From assembly GCF_002906165.1 (NCBI RefSeq), contig NZ_PPCN01000001.1, positions 372,001-436,000 of the forward strand: a DNA stretch of 64,000 nt. The letters run 5' to 3'. Origin of the DNA: Roseibium marinum (GTDB taxonomy: Bacteria > Pseudomonadota > Alphaproteobacteria > Rhizobiales > Stappiaceae). The notes beneath the pieces are model-generated. The model saw only the letters and a list, made by a program, of their open reading frames with translations, was not told the DNA's origin and did no database searches. The position numbers and the translations under genes are program-made. Shown here piece by piece: positions 44,212 through 54,213 of the stretch; position 1 is the first letter of the stretch; each line of letters opens with the position of its first letter.

Positions 44212-45386
44212 GCGAGGATAAAGAACTCCGTGAGGAAAAAGAGATCGCCGCCGCTTTGCGGCTGCGCGCCGATCCGCCAAGGGTCATGCGTCTCTCGCGT
44301 CGCACGCTAACGGTGCTTGGTGCGGTCGGTGGCCTCGGTCTCGGCGCAATCCTGATCGTCACTTTACAAGACCGCAAACCCGTCCATGGACCGCCGGAGC
44401 TCTATTCGACCGAGCGCATTCAGGCGGCCGAAGGTCTGTCGCGCCTTCCGACCGACTATACACGCATACCTCAACTTGGACCGCCACTGCCCGGTGAGCT
44501 CGGGCGGCCGATCCTGTCAGCTCAACAACGCGGTCAGCCCGTGCCGGCGGTCGTCACTGCGCCTGCCGTCGATCCTGACGAACAGCGCCGGTTGCAGGAG
44601 TTGGAGGCAGCCCGGCTCAGTCGTCTTTTCGCCGAAGCCAAGACCGCCATTGGCGAACAACCGCAATCTTCGCCGGTGGTCACTCCCGTGCTGTCCGGCA
44701 CCGGATCATTCTTTCCCGCGAGTGCTACGGACACCTCTCCAGACGCGACAGACAGGCGGCAAGCATTTCTCGACGAGCCCGCTGATCGTCGCACGACGAG
44801 CGCCGATCGGCTCATCGATCCGCCAAGTCCTTACGTGGTCCAGGCAGGCGCAGTCATCCCGGCAGCGTTGGTCACGGGTCTGCGCTCGGACCTTCCTGGT
44901 CAGATCACCGCCCAGGTGACATCCAATGTCTATGACAGCCCAACCGGGCGCTTCCTGCTGATCCCGCAAGGCGCGCGCCTCATCGGTGAATACGATAGCC
45001 GCGTTGCCTTTGGACAGAGCCGCGTGCTGTTGGCCTGGACGCGCCTGATCCTAACCAATGGACGTTCCATCGTGCTCGAACGCCAGCCCGGTGCCGACCA
45101 GGCCGGCTATGCCGGCCTCGAAGACGGCGTGAACAACCACTGGGGCCAGTTATTCATGGCGGCCGGCCTCGCCACTGTCCTGAATATCGGCGTGGAACTG
45201 GGCGCCGACGATGACGATGACATCGCTCGCGCCATTCGTGAGGGAACCCAGGACACAATCGGGCGCGCCGGAGACGAAATCGTCCGCCGTCAGATTTCCA
45301 TCCCGCCGACCTTGACCATTCGCCCCGGATTCCCAGTGCGCGTGATGGTCACGCGTGACCTCATCCTCGAACCCTATCGGAATTGA
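44208..45386 (+). CDS. trbI: TrbI (VirB10-like)
   Basis: This 392-residue protein has a cytoplasmic start, a membrane segment near 30-50 (LTVLGAVGGLGLGAILIVTL), a Pro-rich periplasmic part and the C-terminal VirB10 domain. The domain shows PYVVQAGAVIPAALVTGLRS, YDSPTGRFLLIPQGARLIG and YDSRVAFGQSRVLLAWTRL. It spans the envelope and senses ATPase energy. It precedes the DUF2274 gene by 3 bases. Confidence 0.95.
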   Translation: MSEDKELREEKEIAAALRLRADPPRVMRLSRRTLTVLGAVGGLGLGAILIVTLQDRKPVHGPPELYSTERIQAAEGLSRLPTDYTRIPQLGPPLPGELGRPILSAQQRGQPVPAVVTAPAVDPDEQRRLQELEAARLSRLFAEAKTAIGEQPQSSPVVTPVLSGTGSFFPASATDTSPDATDRRQAFLDEPADRRTTSADRLIDPPSPYVVQAGAVIPAALVTGLRSDLPGQITAQVTSNVYDSPTGRFLLIPQGARLIGEYDSRVAFGQSRVLLAWTRLILTNGRSIVLERQPGADQAGYAGLEDGVNNHWGQLFMAAGLATVLNIGVELGADDDDDIARAIREGTQDTIGRAGDEIVRRQISIPPTLTIRPGFPVRVMVTRDLILEPYRN

Positions 45387-45389
45387 TCC

Positions 45390-45656
45390 ATGAGCAAACT
45401 AAAACTCGGCGCCATACCTGATGACAAACCTGTCAAACTGAACATTGAGCTTCCCGCCGATGTGCATCGCGATCTTGTCGCCTACGCTGACGTGCTGGCC
45501 CGTGAGACCGGGCAGAAGAACGAGCCCGCAAAACTGATTGCTCCCATGCTTGCGCGTTTCATGGCCACAGATCGCGGGTTTGCAAAAGCCCGCAAAGGAA
45601 ACGATCTGCGCTTCCCAGCGCATGGGGCATCAACCACGGCAGACAGCGGCGTTTGA
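45390..45656 (+). CDS. DUF2274 protein
   Basis: This 88-residue protein has KLGAIPDDKPVKLNIELPADVHRDLVAYA and LIAPMLARFMATDRGFAKAR (read in parts), the standard DUF2274 layout with a ribbon-helix-helix-like start. It ends the trb operon in this ICE type. Its last 27 bases overlap the end of the convergent LysR gene. Confidence 0.87.
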   Translation: MSKLKLGAIPDDKPVKLNIELPADVHRDLVAYADVLARETGQKNEPAKLIAPMLARFMATDRGFAKARKGNDLRFPAHGASTTADSGV

Positions 45657-46544
45657 CATCGCGCGCGCCATACTCAGGAGGCGACGGAGTGCCGGATTGT
45701 CGTTCCGGGGAGACCAGATCGCGCTAAACGAAATTGTTTCACCAGCAATCGGTCGATAAACAACGCCTGGGTAACTCGCGACGGTTGTCGCTTCGCTCGT
45801 GAGTGTGAGCCCTCTGCCCACGGCTACGAGGGATAGAAGATTGTCCCGACTTACCTGCTGAGTGTCGATCTCGGGTTGATGGTCGAGGTTAGCAAGACGG
45901 CTCATAAGAAAGTCATGGATATCCGGACCCGGTCCTGTTCGAGGAACAATAAAGCGTTGAGACTTCAAATTATGCCAGCTTAACTCATCCTTTTCGACAA
46001 GGGGGTGACCCTGAGGAAGCACTGCAAACACCCGTTCTGACCACAGCAGATCAGTCTCACAGTTTGAGCATTCCCTCGTTCCCGTGATGAACGCTACATC
46101 AATCTGAATCTGCCTGACCGCTGCTATATGCTCCGTTGGGTTTCCATCAATGAAGGCGATGTGAACCCCATCATGATCCTTGCAAAATGCCCTTAGCAGA
46201 TCAGGTAAGAATCCAGATGCAAGCGACGAAAATATGCCGACCTTGATTCGTCCATCGGCGCAGCACCCAATCGCTGTAAGATCTCTGATGCCTTCGCCAA
46301 TTTGGTGGAGCGCGCTTCGGGCCCTCTCGAGAAATCGCTGACCAGCCAAAGTGAGGCAGACTCCATTATTGTGTCGCTGGAACAGAGAGACGCCGAGGCG
46401 ATCCTCAAGATCCCGCACAGTACGACTGATGGTCGATTCCTGGACTTCAAGAGCAGCTGCGGCCTTTCGAAAGCTACCGTACTCATGAGCGTACACAAAG
46501 TAATGAAGATGACGGAGTTCGATTGGAGGAGACGGAATCCCCAT
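45630..46544 (-). CDS. LysR-family transcriptional regulator
   Basis: This 304-residue regulator has an N-terminal winged helix (RHLHYFVYAHEYGSFRKAAA, VQESTISRTVRDLEDRLGVS) and a periplasmic-binding-like effector domain (GRIKVGIFSSLASGFLPDLL). It lies 28 bases after the NmrA gene on the same strand and may control it. It is part of the right-end cargo of the ICE. The effector is unknown. Confidence 0.9.
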   Translation of the reverse strand: MGIPSPPIELRHLHYFVYAHEYGSFRKAAAALEVQESTISRTVRDLEDRLGVSLFQRHNNGVCLTLAGQRFLERARSALHQIGEGIRDLTAIGCCADGRIKVGIFSSLASGFLPDLLRAFCKDHDGVHIAFIDGNPTEHIAAVRQIQIDVAFITGTRECSNCETDLLWSERVFAVLPQGHPLVEKDELSWHNLKSQRFIVPRTGPGPDIHDFLMSRLANLDHQPEIDTQQVSRDNLLSLVAVGRGLTLTSEATTVASYPGVVYRPIAGETISFSAIWSPRNDNPALRRLLSMARAMSNAAVCRG

Positions 46545-46572
46545 GGCACGTTCTCATTTCATCAGCGCTTTG

Positions 46573-47463
46573 TTAACCCGATCCCGTAACGCTTCGAATG
46601 TATTCGCGTAGCGTCGTTGCGCCGCGCTCCGGACTATTGGGTGTTTCCACCAAACCATCCACAACGACTGCGGTCATGCAGGCGTATGATGCAGCAGCAG
46701 CCCTCGAGAAACCGATCTGCGTGAAAACCTCCTCCCATGCATTGCGGGGGATCGTTTCAACCGCCACCTTCTTGCCAAACACCCCCGCCAGCGCATCCGC
46801 CACGTCCTGAGGCATGTAGCGATCCGGCCCTTCGATATGACGCAAGGCGACATCATCGACGGGCTCCAGCAGGCGGCGTGCAGCCGCTTCACCCAAGTCT
46901 TCCGGAGCGACCATCGAAAGCATGAGATCCGCCGGAAAGAAGCTTTGCAGTACCGCGCCCTCGCGGACAGCTTCGATCATGCCGCACCAGTTGCTCATAT
47001 AGTAAGCCCCGCGATTGATCGCGGCCGGGATCGGTTGGGCGCGCAGGTGCTCTTCAAACTCAAAGAGGACGGTCAGATCGCCGCATCTCTCGCCGGGGCG
47101 AGCGCCATAGGTCGAAGCGGCCACAACTTTCTCGAGACCGGACCCGTCCAGAGCTGTGATGATCGCTGCGACATTTGCACGTTCCTCAACGTCGGTATCG
47201 CCGGAGGGGTCGGCTGGTGGATTGATCAGGAACGCCCTTTGCCCTGAACGGAAGACTTCGCGCAACCTCGTCACATCCCGAATGTTGGCAACAGCAACTT
47301 CCGCGCCTGCCTTCTGAAGGGCGACTGCTTTCTTTTTATTGCGCGTAACAACCGTGACCTGTTCGCCCCGCCTTAGTAGCGAGCGGGCGACGGCCGAACC
47401 GACCTGTCCTGTTCCTCCAAGAATGATGTACAACTGGACGCTCCTATTCTTCGAACCAAACAT
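46573..47463 (-). CDS. NmrA/HSCARG-family NAD(P)-binding protein
   Basis: This 296-residue protein has the Rossmann motif IILGGTGQVGSAVARSL near the N-terminus and the NmrA-like features VVTRNKKKAVALQKAGAEV and AASTYGARPGERCGD. Such proteins are redox sensors or atypical short-chain reductases such as quinone reductases. It lies between a WYL regulator and a LysR regulator on one strand, which suggests a small redox- or xenobiotic-responsive cassette. Confidence 0.87.
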   Translation of the reverse strand: MFGSKNRSVQLYIILGGTGQVGSAVARSLLRRGEQVTVVTRNKKKAVALQKAGAEVAVANIRDVTRLREVFRSGQRAFLINPPADPSGDTDVEERANVAAIITALDGSGLEKVVAASTYGARPGERCGDLTVLFEFEEHLRAQPIPAAINRGAYYMSNWCGMIEAVREGAVLQSFFPADLMLSMVAPEDLGEAAARRLLEPVDDVALRHIEGPDRYMPQDVADALAGVFGKKVAVETIPRNAWEEVFTQIGFSRAAAASYACMTAVVVDGLVETPNSPERGATTLREYIRSVTGSG

Positions 47464-47507
47464 TATCCTGATATCAGAGCGCTGCGACAGAAGATGTCAG
47501 GAACAGG

Positions 47508-48194
47508 TCAGATGTCAGCTTCTGGCTCCGCAGCGTGATACTCTGCGAGCAGGACACGGCGCGGCCTCGGCAACCTGTCTTCCAGAGCGTGAAACGAGGT
47601 GATCCGATCCAGACGGAAGTGCCTAAAAGCCTCCCGGCACTCACACCAGGCGACCATGATCTCTGTTTCAGCAAAAAAACCCAGCGCCGTCGGCCATACG
47701 ATCCGCTCAGTCACCTGTTCTGATGTGTCGCGGTAGGTGATCCGGACTTTTCGCTCGCTAACTATCGCTTTTCGGACACGGCCGACCAGCTCCGCTTCAT
47801 CACGGCCGGTTGGTCCGACCGCAAGTCCGTTCGTCCGCATCACGCGCTCGGTTTCGGGGTCGAGTATCGCAGCTATTTTTCCAAGCGTCGTCCCGGCTGC
47901 ATCAGCAAGCTCCTGATCGGCGCGCTTGGCAACGAAACGTAACCCGAGGAGCAGGGCATCGGCTTCCAAATCCGTCAAGGCAAGCGGCGGTAGAAAGAAC
48001 CCGGGCTTCAGGATGAAGCCGACACCCGCCTCGCCCTCAATGGGGGCACCAAGTTCCCTTAACGTGCCAATATCGCGATAGATTGTGCGATCCGAGAGAT
48101 CGAATTGGCGCGCCAGCTCGATAGCCGTCACGGGTCGCTTTCGTACCCGAAGAGTTTGCAGAATGGCGAGAAGGCGACCCGTTCTTTTAGGCAT
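47508..48194 (-). CDS. YafY-type HTH and WYL-domain regulator
   Basis: This 228-residue protein has an N-terminal HTH (RLLAILQTLRVRKRPVTAIE, DLSDRTIYRDIGTLRELGAP) and a C-terminal WYL-type domain (RKVRITYRDTSEQVTERIV, ALGFFAETEIMVAWCECREAF). In it the usual W-Y-L residues appear as F/E-rich variants. WYL domains bind nucleotides or other ligands. It lies 44 bases upstream of the NmrA gene on the same strand. Confidence 0.9.
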   Translation of the reverse strand: MPKRTGRLLAILQTLRVRKRPVTAIELARQFDLSDRTIYRDIGTLRELGAPIEGEAGVGFILKPGFFLPPLALTDLEADALLLGLRFVAKRADQELADAAGTTLGKIAAILDPETERVMRTNGLAVGPTGRDEAELVGRVRKAIVSERKVRITYRDTSEQVTERIVWPTALGFFAETEIMVAWCECREAFRHFRLDRITSFHALEDRLPRPRRVLLAEYHAAEPEADI

Positions 48195-48237
48195 TGTTTA
48201 TTGTTTCAAAAACTTCCATTGCATTGAAATACTGGAC

Positions 48238-48855
48238 TTAGGGCGTAAGCACATTCGAGAAAGCTGTCCGGTCGCATTGACAGGTGAGCATCGTGAGGAG
48301 ACTGGCAAGCGCGTCCTCATAGGCTCTTGCATCCGCCCCGGCATTGCAGGCGAGCACGGCCCTGTCGAACATCGCTGAGACAAGATCGGCGATCGTATCG
48401 ACCTGTGCCGGCGGCGTGTCGGGTTGCAATGCGTCCTCGATGCCTTGGCGCAATTCTCGTCCCCCCGTTTCCAGATCAATCCGCCGCATTACCTCCGCTC
48501 CCAGAATGGCCGGACCATCGAGAAGCATCAAACGCACCCGATGGGGGTCCTGCATCGCGACAAAGTAGGATCTCGCACCCAGAAGCAGGGCGGCGTGCGG
48601 CGTTTCGGCACCGGACGAACCTTGTTCGATTTCTGCGGCTATCTGCGCGGCCTCCAGTTCCACGATCGCCTGGAACAAGGCCTTTTTGTCCTTAAAATGG
48701 TGGTAGAGTGCGCCGCGTGTCACACCCGCCCTTTCGACGACCTCGGGCGTGCCGGTCGCCGCGTAACCCTTCTCGAGAAACAGTTCACGCGCGGCCGCAA
48801 GCAGTACGCCTCGCGTCTCTTGGCTCCGGTCGGCGTTGGAACGTCGCTCTTGCAT
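48238..48855 (-). CDS. TetR/AcrR-family repressor
   Basis: This protein has about 205 residues from the ATG before [10 protein letters not shown]. The HTH is [20 protein letters not shown] with [20 protein letters not shown]. The C-terminal ligand domain includes [16 protein letters not shown]. An alternative start at 48888 lies inside the operator palindrome and is unlikely. It is divergent from the VOC gene at 48925 and probably represses both genes through the 17-bp palindrome between them. Confidence 0.9.
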   Translation of the reverse strand: MQERRSNADRSQETRGVLLAAARELFLEKGYAATGTPEVVERAGVTRGALYHHFKDKKALFQAIVELEAAQIAAEIEQGSSGAETPHAALLLGARSYFVAMQDPHRVRLMLLDGPAILGAEVMRRIDLETGGRELRQGIEDALQPDTPPAQVDTIADLVSAMFDRAVLACNAGADARAYEDALASLLTMLTCQCDRTAFSNVLTP

Positions 48856-48884
48856 GCATGCAGCCTGTATGTTATTTCCCAGAT

Positions 48885-48901
48885 ACATACAGACAGTATG
48901 T
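48885..48901. promoter_or_regulatory. TetR-type operator between tetR and VOC genes
   Basis: ACATAC-AGACA-GTATGT is a perfect inverted repeat with 5-base spacer, in the 69-bp gap between divergent genes. Size and place are typical for a TetR operator. Confidence 0.65.
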
Positions 48902-48924
48902 TTATTTCAGTGGGAGCGCAAGCG

Positions 48925-49353
48925 ATGAAAACGACGCAGTACTATCCGGTCCTTATGGTGGCGAATGTTGCCGAGGTCAGCGCCTTCTATCAGGTGCATT
49001 TTGGCTTCATCCCGCAGTTCAAGAGCGATTGGTATGTGCATCTCCAATCCAGCGCCGACGAAAAGGTCAACCTGGCCATCCTGGACGCCAATCACGAAAC
49101 CATACCGAAAGACGCTCGGGGCAGCCTTGCTTCAGGACTGCTTCTGAACTTCGAGGTTCCCGATGTTGATGCGATTTACGCGGAGATGACTACGAAGGAT
49201 TTGCCAATCCTCCTCGCCCTGCGCGACGAGCCATTCGGCCAGCGGCACTTCATCACGCACGACCCGGCTGGTGTGCTGCTTGACGTAATCACACCAATCC
49301 CGCCGAGCGAGGAATTTCTTGCCCAATATCAGACCGACGCAGTGCCTAGCTAA
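48925..49353 (+). CDS. VOC-family protein
   Basis: This 142-residue protein starts [22 protein letters not shown] and has the VOC pattern: [34 protein letters not shown], and [19 protein letters not shown]. It is probably a glyoxalase- or resistance-type binding protein. It is divergent from the TetR gene with a shared operator, a common repressor-target pair. It is the last protein gene inside the ICE. Confidence 0.88.
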   Translation: MKTTQYYPVLMVANVAEVSAFYQVHFGFIPQFKSDWYVHLQSSADEKVNLAILDANHETIPKDARGSLASGLLLNFEVPDVDAIYAEMTTKDLPILLALRDEPFGQRHFITHDPAGVLLDVITPIPPSEEFLAQYQTDAVPS

Positions 49354-49781
<428 letters not shown>

Positions 49782-49867
49782 TAAAGAGCGAACCCGACAT
49801 CCACTCAAGCCGTTGTTTAGTCACTTCTTTCTTCCAACACCAGCAACCACCGCCAGACTTGACATCC

Positions 49868-49909
<42 letters not shown>

Positions 49910-50805
49910 GTGCGCGTCGCGGTCAGGCCGCGCGGCGGATAGAGCGACCTGATACTAGATCGGGCGGTTGCAGGCAATGGCTTTGTGAGAATTTGGGCAG
50001 GATATCCCGCCGGCCGCCGGTGACTGCGGCGGGTGCTCGGCGGCGCGGTCCCCGGGGTGGGTCCCCGGGTGCGGTCATTGAGGATGGTTTTGGAGCCTGA
50101 TCCCGAGGCCCTGTCCCGGCTATCTGGTACGGGAATCCGTTGGGGTCCGGCACGGGGACCAGCCGGGGCGGGCCTCCAGCAGAAATCTTCAGTTCACGGT
50201 GATACGGAGCCGGCCGGGATGCGTATAGAGGCAAAGAAACTGTAGATAAAATGTACCGAACATGACCAAACCCGGCTGCTGCCGAAATCCTGTCCTGATC
50301 CCTGGGGATCAGCTGTGACCAGTGCGACCCGGCTGAAAGGAAAGCCGCGTGTGAACCGGGTCGGCGCGGCAAGGTCGAAGATGAAGGCGGAAAAATGAAT
50401 GACCGCGTAAACAGTGCCAGCGGCAGTCCCGCCCGCCTCCATACCGGTGACATCGTCTGACGGCGCTGCGAGGCGCGACCGGCCGGCATCCGTGCCTTGG
50501 ATCCTGAGCGTTATTTAGGAAACCAAAAAAAAACGCGCAGCCAATAAGACTGCGCGAATAAAGTTACTGTGCACGTGGCCCCATCGACCACGGCGGCAAC
50601 TCTACCGGCATCTTTCGCGAATGTCATTACCGTAAAATATTTTATTTTTTGATTCACTGTAATGCGACTGATCGTTATTCATACTGAGTTGACTGTGAAA
50701 CTAGTGAAAATTGCGATGACCGGCGCAAAAGCAAAGTTTTATAGACACCGCCGAAAGAAAATAGCACCGATTGACGTGGATCACCTGTCGCTCGAAGCGG
50801 AATAA
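49910..50805. other. Chromosomal stretch without a clear gene
   Basis: About 900 bases without a supported gene. The part 49975-50200 is very GC-rich with repeats such as GGTCCCCGGGG. A 188-codon minus-strand frame (49923-50489) has no recognisable motif and an atypical composition. The part 50560-50805 is AT-rich and may be the 3' region of the rlpA-like transcript. A minus-strand terminator is at 50526-50556. Confidence 0.5.
50526..50556 (-). terminator. Rho-independent terminator for minus-strand transcript
   Basis: A 7-bp stem (CGCGCAG with CTGCGCG, 50534-50540 and 50550-50556) is followed on the minus strand by a run of nine T (the A run 50525-50533). It lies about 250 bases downstream of the rlpA-like gene, with no gene seen in between. 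Confidence 0.75.
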
Positions 50806-51222
50806 TTATTGGCAATTTTGTCCATGGTGTTTTTTGCTTGGGAGGGTTGTTCCCGAAACCTGCACACGCGTGACGCCCCTGCGGATGAAGCCCAGTTCCT
50901 TCGCGGCTGCGCGGGTCACATCGATCACGCGGCTCTTGGCGAAAGGCCCACGGTCGTTGATGCGCACGGTCACCGCCTTGCCGTTGGCGAGATTGGTGAC
51001 CCTGACCAGGGTGCCGAAAGGCAAAGTCCGGTGCGCCGCAGTCAGTCCGGAGGGATCGGCCCGTTCGCCGCTCGCCGTCACGCCGCCAAGCTTGTACCAG
51101 GAAGCCTTGCCGCATTGCTGAAAAGCGCCGGCCGAAGCCGGTGCGCCAGGGCTCAGGCAAAGCAAAGCGAGGGCCCAAAGGACAGCCCCGCGGCGCCCCC
51201 GTGAACGGATTGATAAACGCAT
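50806..51222 (-). CDS. rlpA: RlpA-like septal ring lytic transglycosylase
   Basis: This 138-residue secreted protein from the ATG before [11 protein letters not shown] has a signal peptide ending near GAPASAGA. It then has a double-psi beta-barrel RlpA domain: [38 protein letters not shown] and [18 protein letters not shown]. RlpA acts on peptidoglycan at the division site. This version lacks the SPOR domain of longer RlpA proteins. A GGGACA site precedes the start. Confidence 0.87.
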   Translation of the reverse strand: MRLSIRSRGRRGAVLWALALLCLSPGAPASAGAFQQCGKASWYKLGGVTASGERADPSGLTAAHRTLPFGTLVRVTNLANGKAVTVRINDRGPFAKSRVIDVTRAAAKELGFIRRGVTRVQVSGTTLPSKKHHGQNCQ

Positions 51223-51561
51223 ATTTGTCCCTTCAAGCCGGAAAAGCGCCACTTGCGGAATTGCGACCGGATTTTTCAAGCTTTTGGTTACCATTAGGCA
51301 CGGGCGCCTATAAGACGGGAGCGTGATCAAAATGTGACGTGTTTTCAGAAGCAAGGAATCCTGAAAGAAGTAATTGAATAAAATTTTACTTAAATTGAAG
51401 GCAATTCAACACAAGTCTTGTTAATTATAGTTTTTCATAGATTTGTGGGTATTTTGCGGTGCTCTGAATTCCCAAATAAACTGTGATAATAATCTGCCTC
51501 AAATGAAGTGCGCACCGTAGTGAGTTCGCGCCTTCGGACGTTTTTTTGAAAGGGCGGTTTG
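51223..51561. other. AT-rich divergent promoter region
   Basis: About 340 bases separate the divergent rlpA-like and GGDEF-EAL genes. It is clearly more AT-rich than its surroundings (for example 51365-51490) and carries no open frame of note; it most likely holds both promoters. Confidence 0.45.
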
Positions 51562-53706
51562 GTGCAAGTCAGCCAACGGTTTATAGGTGACCGGCGGGAG
51601 GGTTCCGGTCATCCGGAGTTTCATACTCCCGCGGGTTTCCACGCCTCCCTGCTGGAGGTGCTGCCGCACGCTGCCGCCTATGTCGCGCAGGACGGAAGCA
51701 TTCTTGCGCGGAACGGCCGGCTTAAGGCGGTCTGCGCCGCCCTCGGCGTCGATGACGTCCCCGCCCGGCTGAGCGATCTGTTGTCCGCCGACAGCTGGAA
51801 GCGCTGCGAGACGGTTCTGGCGGCCGCCTTCAACGGTGTACCGTCCGAAGCGAGCGGCCGGATGTCCGTGAAGTCCGGCGCTGCCTTTTGCCGAAATGTG
51901 ATCTGCACCTCCTTCCTGTCGCTTTCCCGGGACCGGAGGGCCGTTCTTGTCCAGTTCGACATGAGTGAAGCGCACCAGGAGGAGCCACAGGACGGCCCAC
52001 GGGAAGGACAGCCGGAGAGAGCACGGGAGATGCCGGGGGAGGCACCGATGGGGCTCTCCGGCACCCGGACCGTTTCAGGCAGCGCGGCACTGAACAAGTG
52101 CCTGCTCGACCATTTTCCCGATGATGTTGTGGTTTTCAACGGCTCTGAAAGCATTGCGGAAAGGTCCGCCCTGCTGCTCGACGTCCTCGGCGGTGATTAT
52201 GAGGCTGGTTTTCTGGCCGCCGCCCTGGAAGAGCTCAAAGGCCATCCGCCGCAAACGCTCTATATACCGCAGACCCCCAGTTTCGAACCGACCGCTTATG
52301 AAAACGACCGCAAGATGTGTGAAATCCGCCTGGTTCCGCTGCCCGGACAGGACGACGGCGACAGCGGTGCCGGCAAGACGATGGCGATCATCCGGCGGAA
52401 TGTCGACTGTCCTCATGAGGCTGCGGAAAACAGGCGGCTGGCCTATCTGGACCCGCTCACGGGACTGGAAAACCGCAGGGCGTTTACCAAGGCGCTCAAG
52501 CGGGAACTGAAGCGCCTGGCCTCGGAGGCGGAAACGGGCCTTGCCGTTTTCTATATCGATCTGGACGAGTTCAAGAAGGTCAACGATCTCGGCGGTCATG
52601 ACGTCGGCGACGACATGCTGCTGCGTGTGGCCGCCTGTCTGACACTGACCCTCGGGGAGTCCGGCACGGCGGCACGGATCGGCGGCGACGAATTTGCCGG
52701 GATGCTGCCGGTGGCGGACAAGGAGGTGGCGCTTCAGGTTGCCGAAGAGATTCTTGAGGGGTTCGACAGGATCCGGCTGGAGGTTCACGAACGGATTTTC
52801 ACCATCGGCGGCTCCATAGGCGTTGCCTTTGTCGATGGCGGAAGGCCGTTGCGCGAGGTCGACGCCTCCGTGCTTCTGGGCCTGGCCGACCGGGCCTGCC
52901 TGCGCGGCAAGCGGTTCGGTGGCCAATCCGTCCAGATCCACAATGTGCATTCGGCCGACGATCAGGTGTGCGCCGCCGAATTGACCGCACTGCCGGAGCC
53001 GGGAAGCTTTCGCGCCAGCGAACTCACGCTCTATGCCATGCCGATCATGCATCTGAAAAAGGGCAGGATTTTCGGGTCGGAGGTGCTTTTGCGGCTGCAG
53101 GGCGAGCGGGCGGGCGAGCTGTCCTCGCGTGCCTGGATCGCCGCGGCGGAGAGGTCGGGGTTTATCGCCCAGGTGGATGCCTGGACTCTGGACAAGGTCC
53201 TGAACGCGGCGGACCGCCATCCGGCCAGGATGACCCTGACGATGAACGTCTCGGCGGATTCGGCGCGCGATCCGGGTTTCCGCGAGGGTTTCCATCAGCG
53301 TCTGTCGGCCAACCCGCTTCTGGCGTCGAAACTGTGTCTGGAAATTTCAGAAAAGGATTTCCTGCGCGAGCCGTCAACCGTGGAATCCTTCTTCAGATAC
53401 GTGACGGATCTGGGCTGCCAGACGGCGATCGACGATTTTGCCGGGCACTGGCCGGTTCTGTCCCGGCTCACCGGGCTCCGCGTCGTATGGCTGAAACTGG
53501 AATCCGGTCTCACCCGGCAGGTGACCGCGTCGCCGGCGAAAGCGGCGATCCTCGCCGGACTTGTCAGGGCGGCGCATGAACTCGGCATCAAGGTTGCCGC
53601 AAAGCATGTCGAGACGGCCGAGGAGGCCGATCTGCTCCGCACGCTCGATATTGAAGCCGCGCAAGGCTATTTTTTCGGCAAGCCGGTGCCCTGGCCGGAA
53701 GGCTGA
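51562..53706 (+). CDS. Diguanylate cyclase / phosphodiesterase (GGDEF-EAL) with PAS-like N-terminus
   Basis: This protein has about 714 residues from a GTG with AGGG 7 bases upstream (a TTG one codon earlier is possible). The N-terminal 280 residues include two PAS-like segments. The GGDEF domain is intact (DPLTGLENRRAF, FYIDLDEFKKVND, RIGGDEFAGML near 374). The EAL domain (from about 490) has EVLLRL for the EAL signature and keeps MNVSA, LEISE, DDF and AQGYFFGKP. It has KLE for KLD and AKHVE for AEGVE, so phosphodiesterase activity is doubtful. It controls cyclic-di-GMP; no I-site RxxD is evident. Confidence 0.92.
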   Translation: MQVSQRFIGDRREGSGHPEFHTPAGFHASLLEVLPHAAAYVAQDGSILARNGRLKAVCAALGVDDVPARLSDLLSADSWKRCETVLAAAFNGVPSEASGRMSVKSGAAFCRNVICTSFLSLSRDRRAVLVQFDMSEAHQEEPQDGPREGQPERAREMPGEAPMGLSGTRTVSGSAALNKCLLDHFPDDVVVFNGSESIAERSALLLDVLGGDYEAGFLAAALEELKGHPPQTLYIPQTPSFEPTAYENDRKMCEIRLVPLPGQDDGDSGAGKTMAIIRRNVDCPHEAAENRRLAYLDPLTGLENRRAFTKALKRELKRLASEAETGLAVFYIDLDEFKKVNDLGGHDVGDDMLLRVAACLTLTLGESGTAARIGGDEFAGMLPVADKEVALQVAEEILEGFDRIRLEVHERIFTIGGSIGVAFVDGGRPLREVDASVLLGLADRACLRGKRFGGQSVQIHNVHSADDQVCAAELTALPEPGSFRASELTLYAMPIMHLKKGRIFGSEVLLRLQGERAGELSSRAWIAAAERSGFIAQVDAWTLDKVLNAADRHPARMTLTMNVSADSARDPGFREGFHQRLSANPLLASKLCLEISEKDFLREPSTVESFFRYVTDLGCQTAIDDFAGHWPVLSRLTGLRVVWLKLESGLTRQVTASPAKAAILAGLVRAAHELGIKVAAKHVETAEEADLLRTLDIEAAQGYFFGKPVPWPEG

Positions 53707-54213
53707 TCCGGACATAAACGACGGCATCCCGGCCGCGCCCGACAGCCCCCATTCAAACTGTAAAATTTCAAGACATGATTGGCGCACCGAAACTGCGTCA
53801 AGATTGGGTCAACGGCTTGCGCTCAGGTCCGCATAGCCACGGGGGATCATCGCCCTCTTCATTGCCGGGACCATTTCTGATTGTCCTGCACAGACGCCCA
53901 TTATCGACCTTCACTAACCCAGGGTACCACCACCCTGCATAAGACAACTTGAATGCTAAACTTCAGGAATAATTAGAACAGACAGCAGTGGGCTCTTCAC
54001 TGCATATCTTCGGGCGCTGAAAGAAAGTTTATAATAGTATCAGAGTGGCTTAATATTAGGCTTATTTTGAATATTTATTGTGCAATTACGAGATTTGACA
54101 ATAAAATTACAATAAGAAGTGCGGCCACAGACAACATCTTTTCCGAAAATTGAACCTACGCTCCAACGGTCGAATTTAGACAGCAGTCTTTCAGCCAGTA
54201 TACGGAGCAGGAA
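53707..54213. other. AT-rich intergenic region before the amide operon
   Basis: No gene is seen in about 500 bases. The second half (53930-54130) is strongly AT-rich, fitting a promoter region for the transporter operon. I see no clear palindrome that would identify the operator of the AraC-type regulator. Confidence 0.45.

Noticed and set aside
49923..50489. 188-codon minus-strand frame right of the ICE
   Set aside because: No motif, no ribosome site, Pro/Arg-rich composition typical of non-coding GC-rich DNA.
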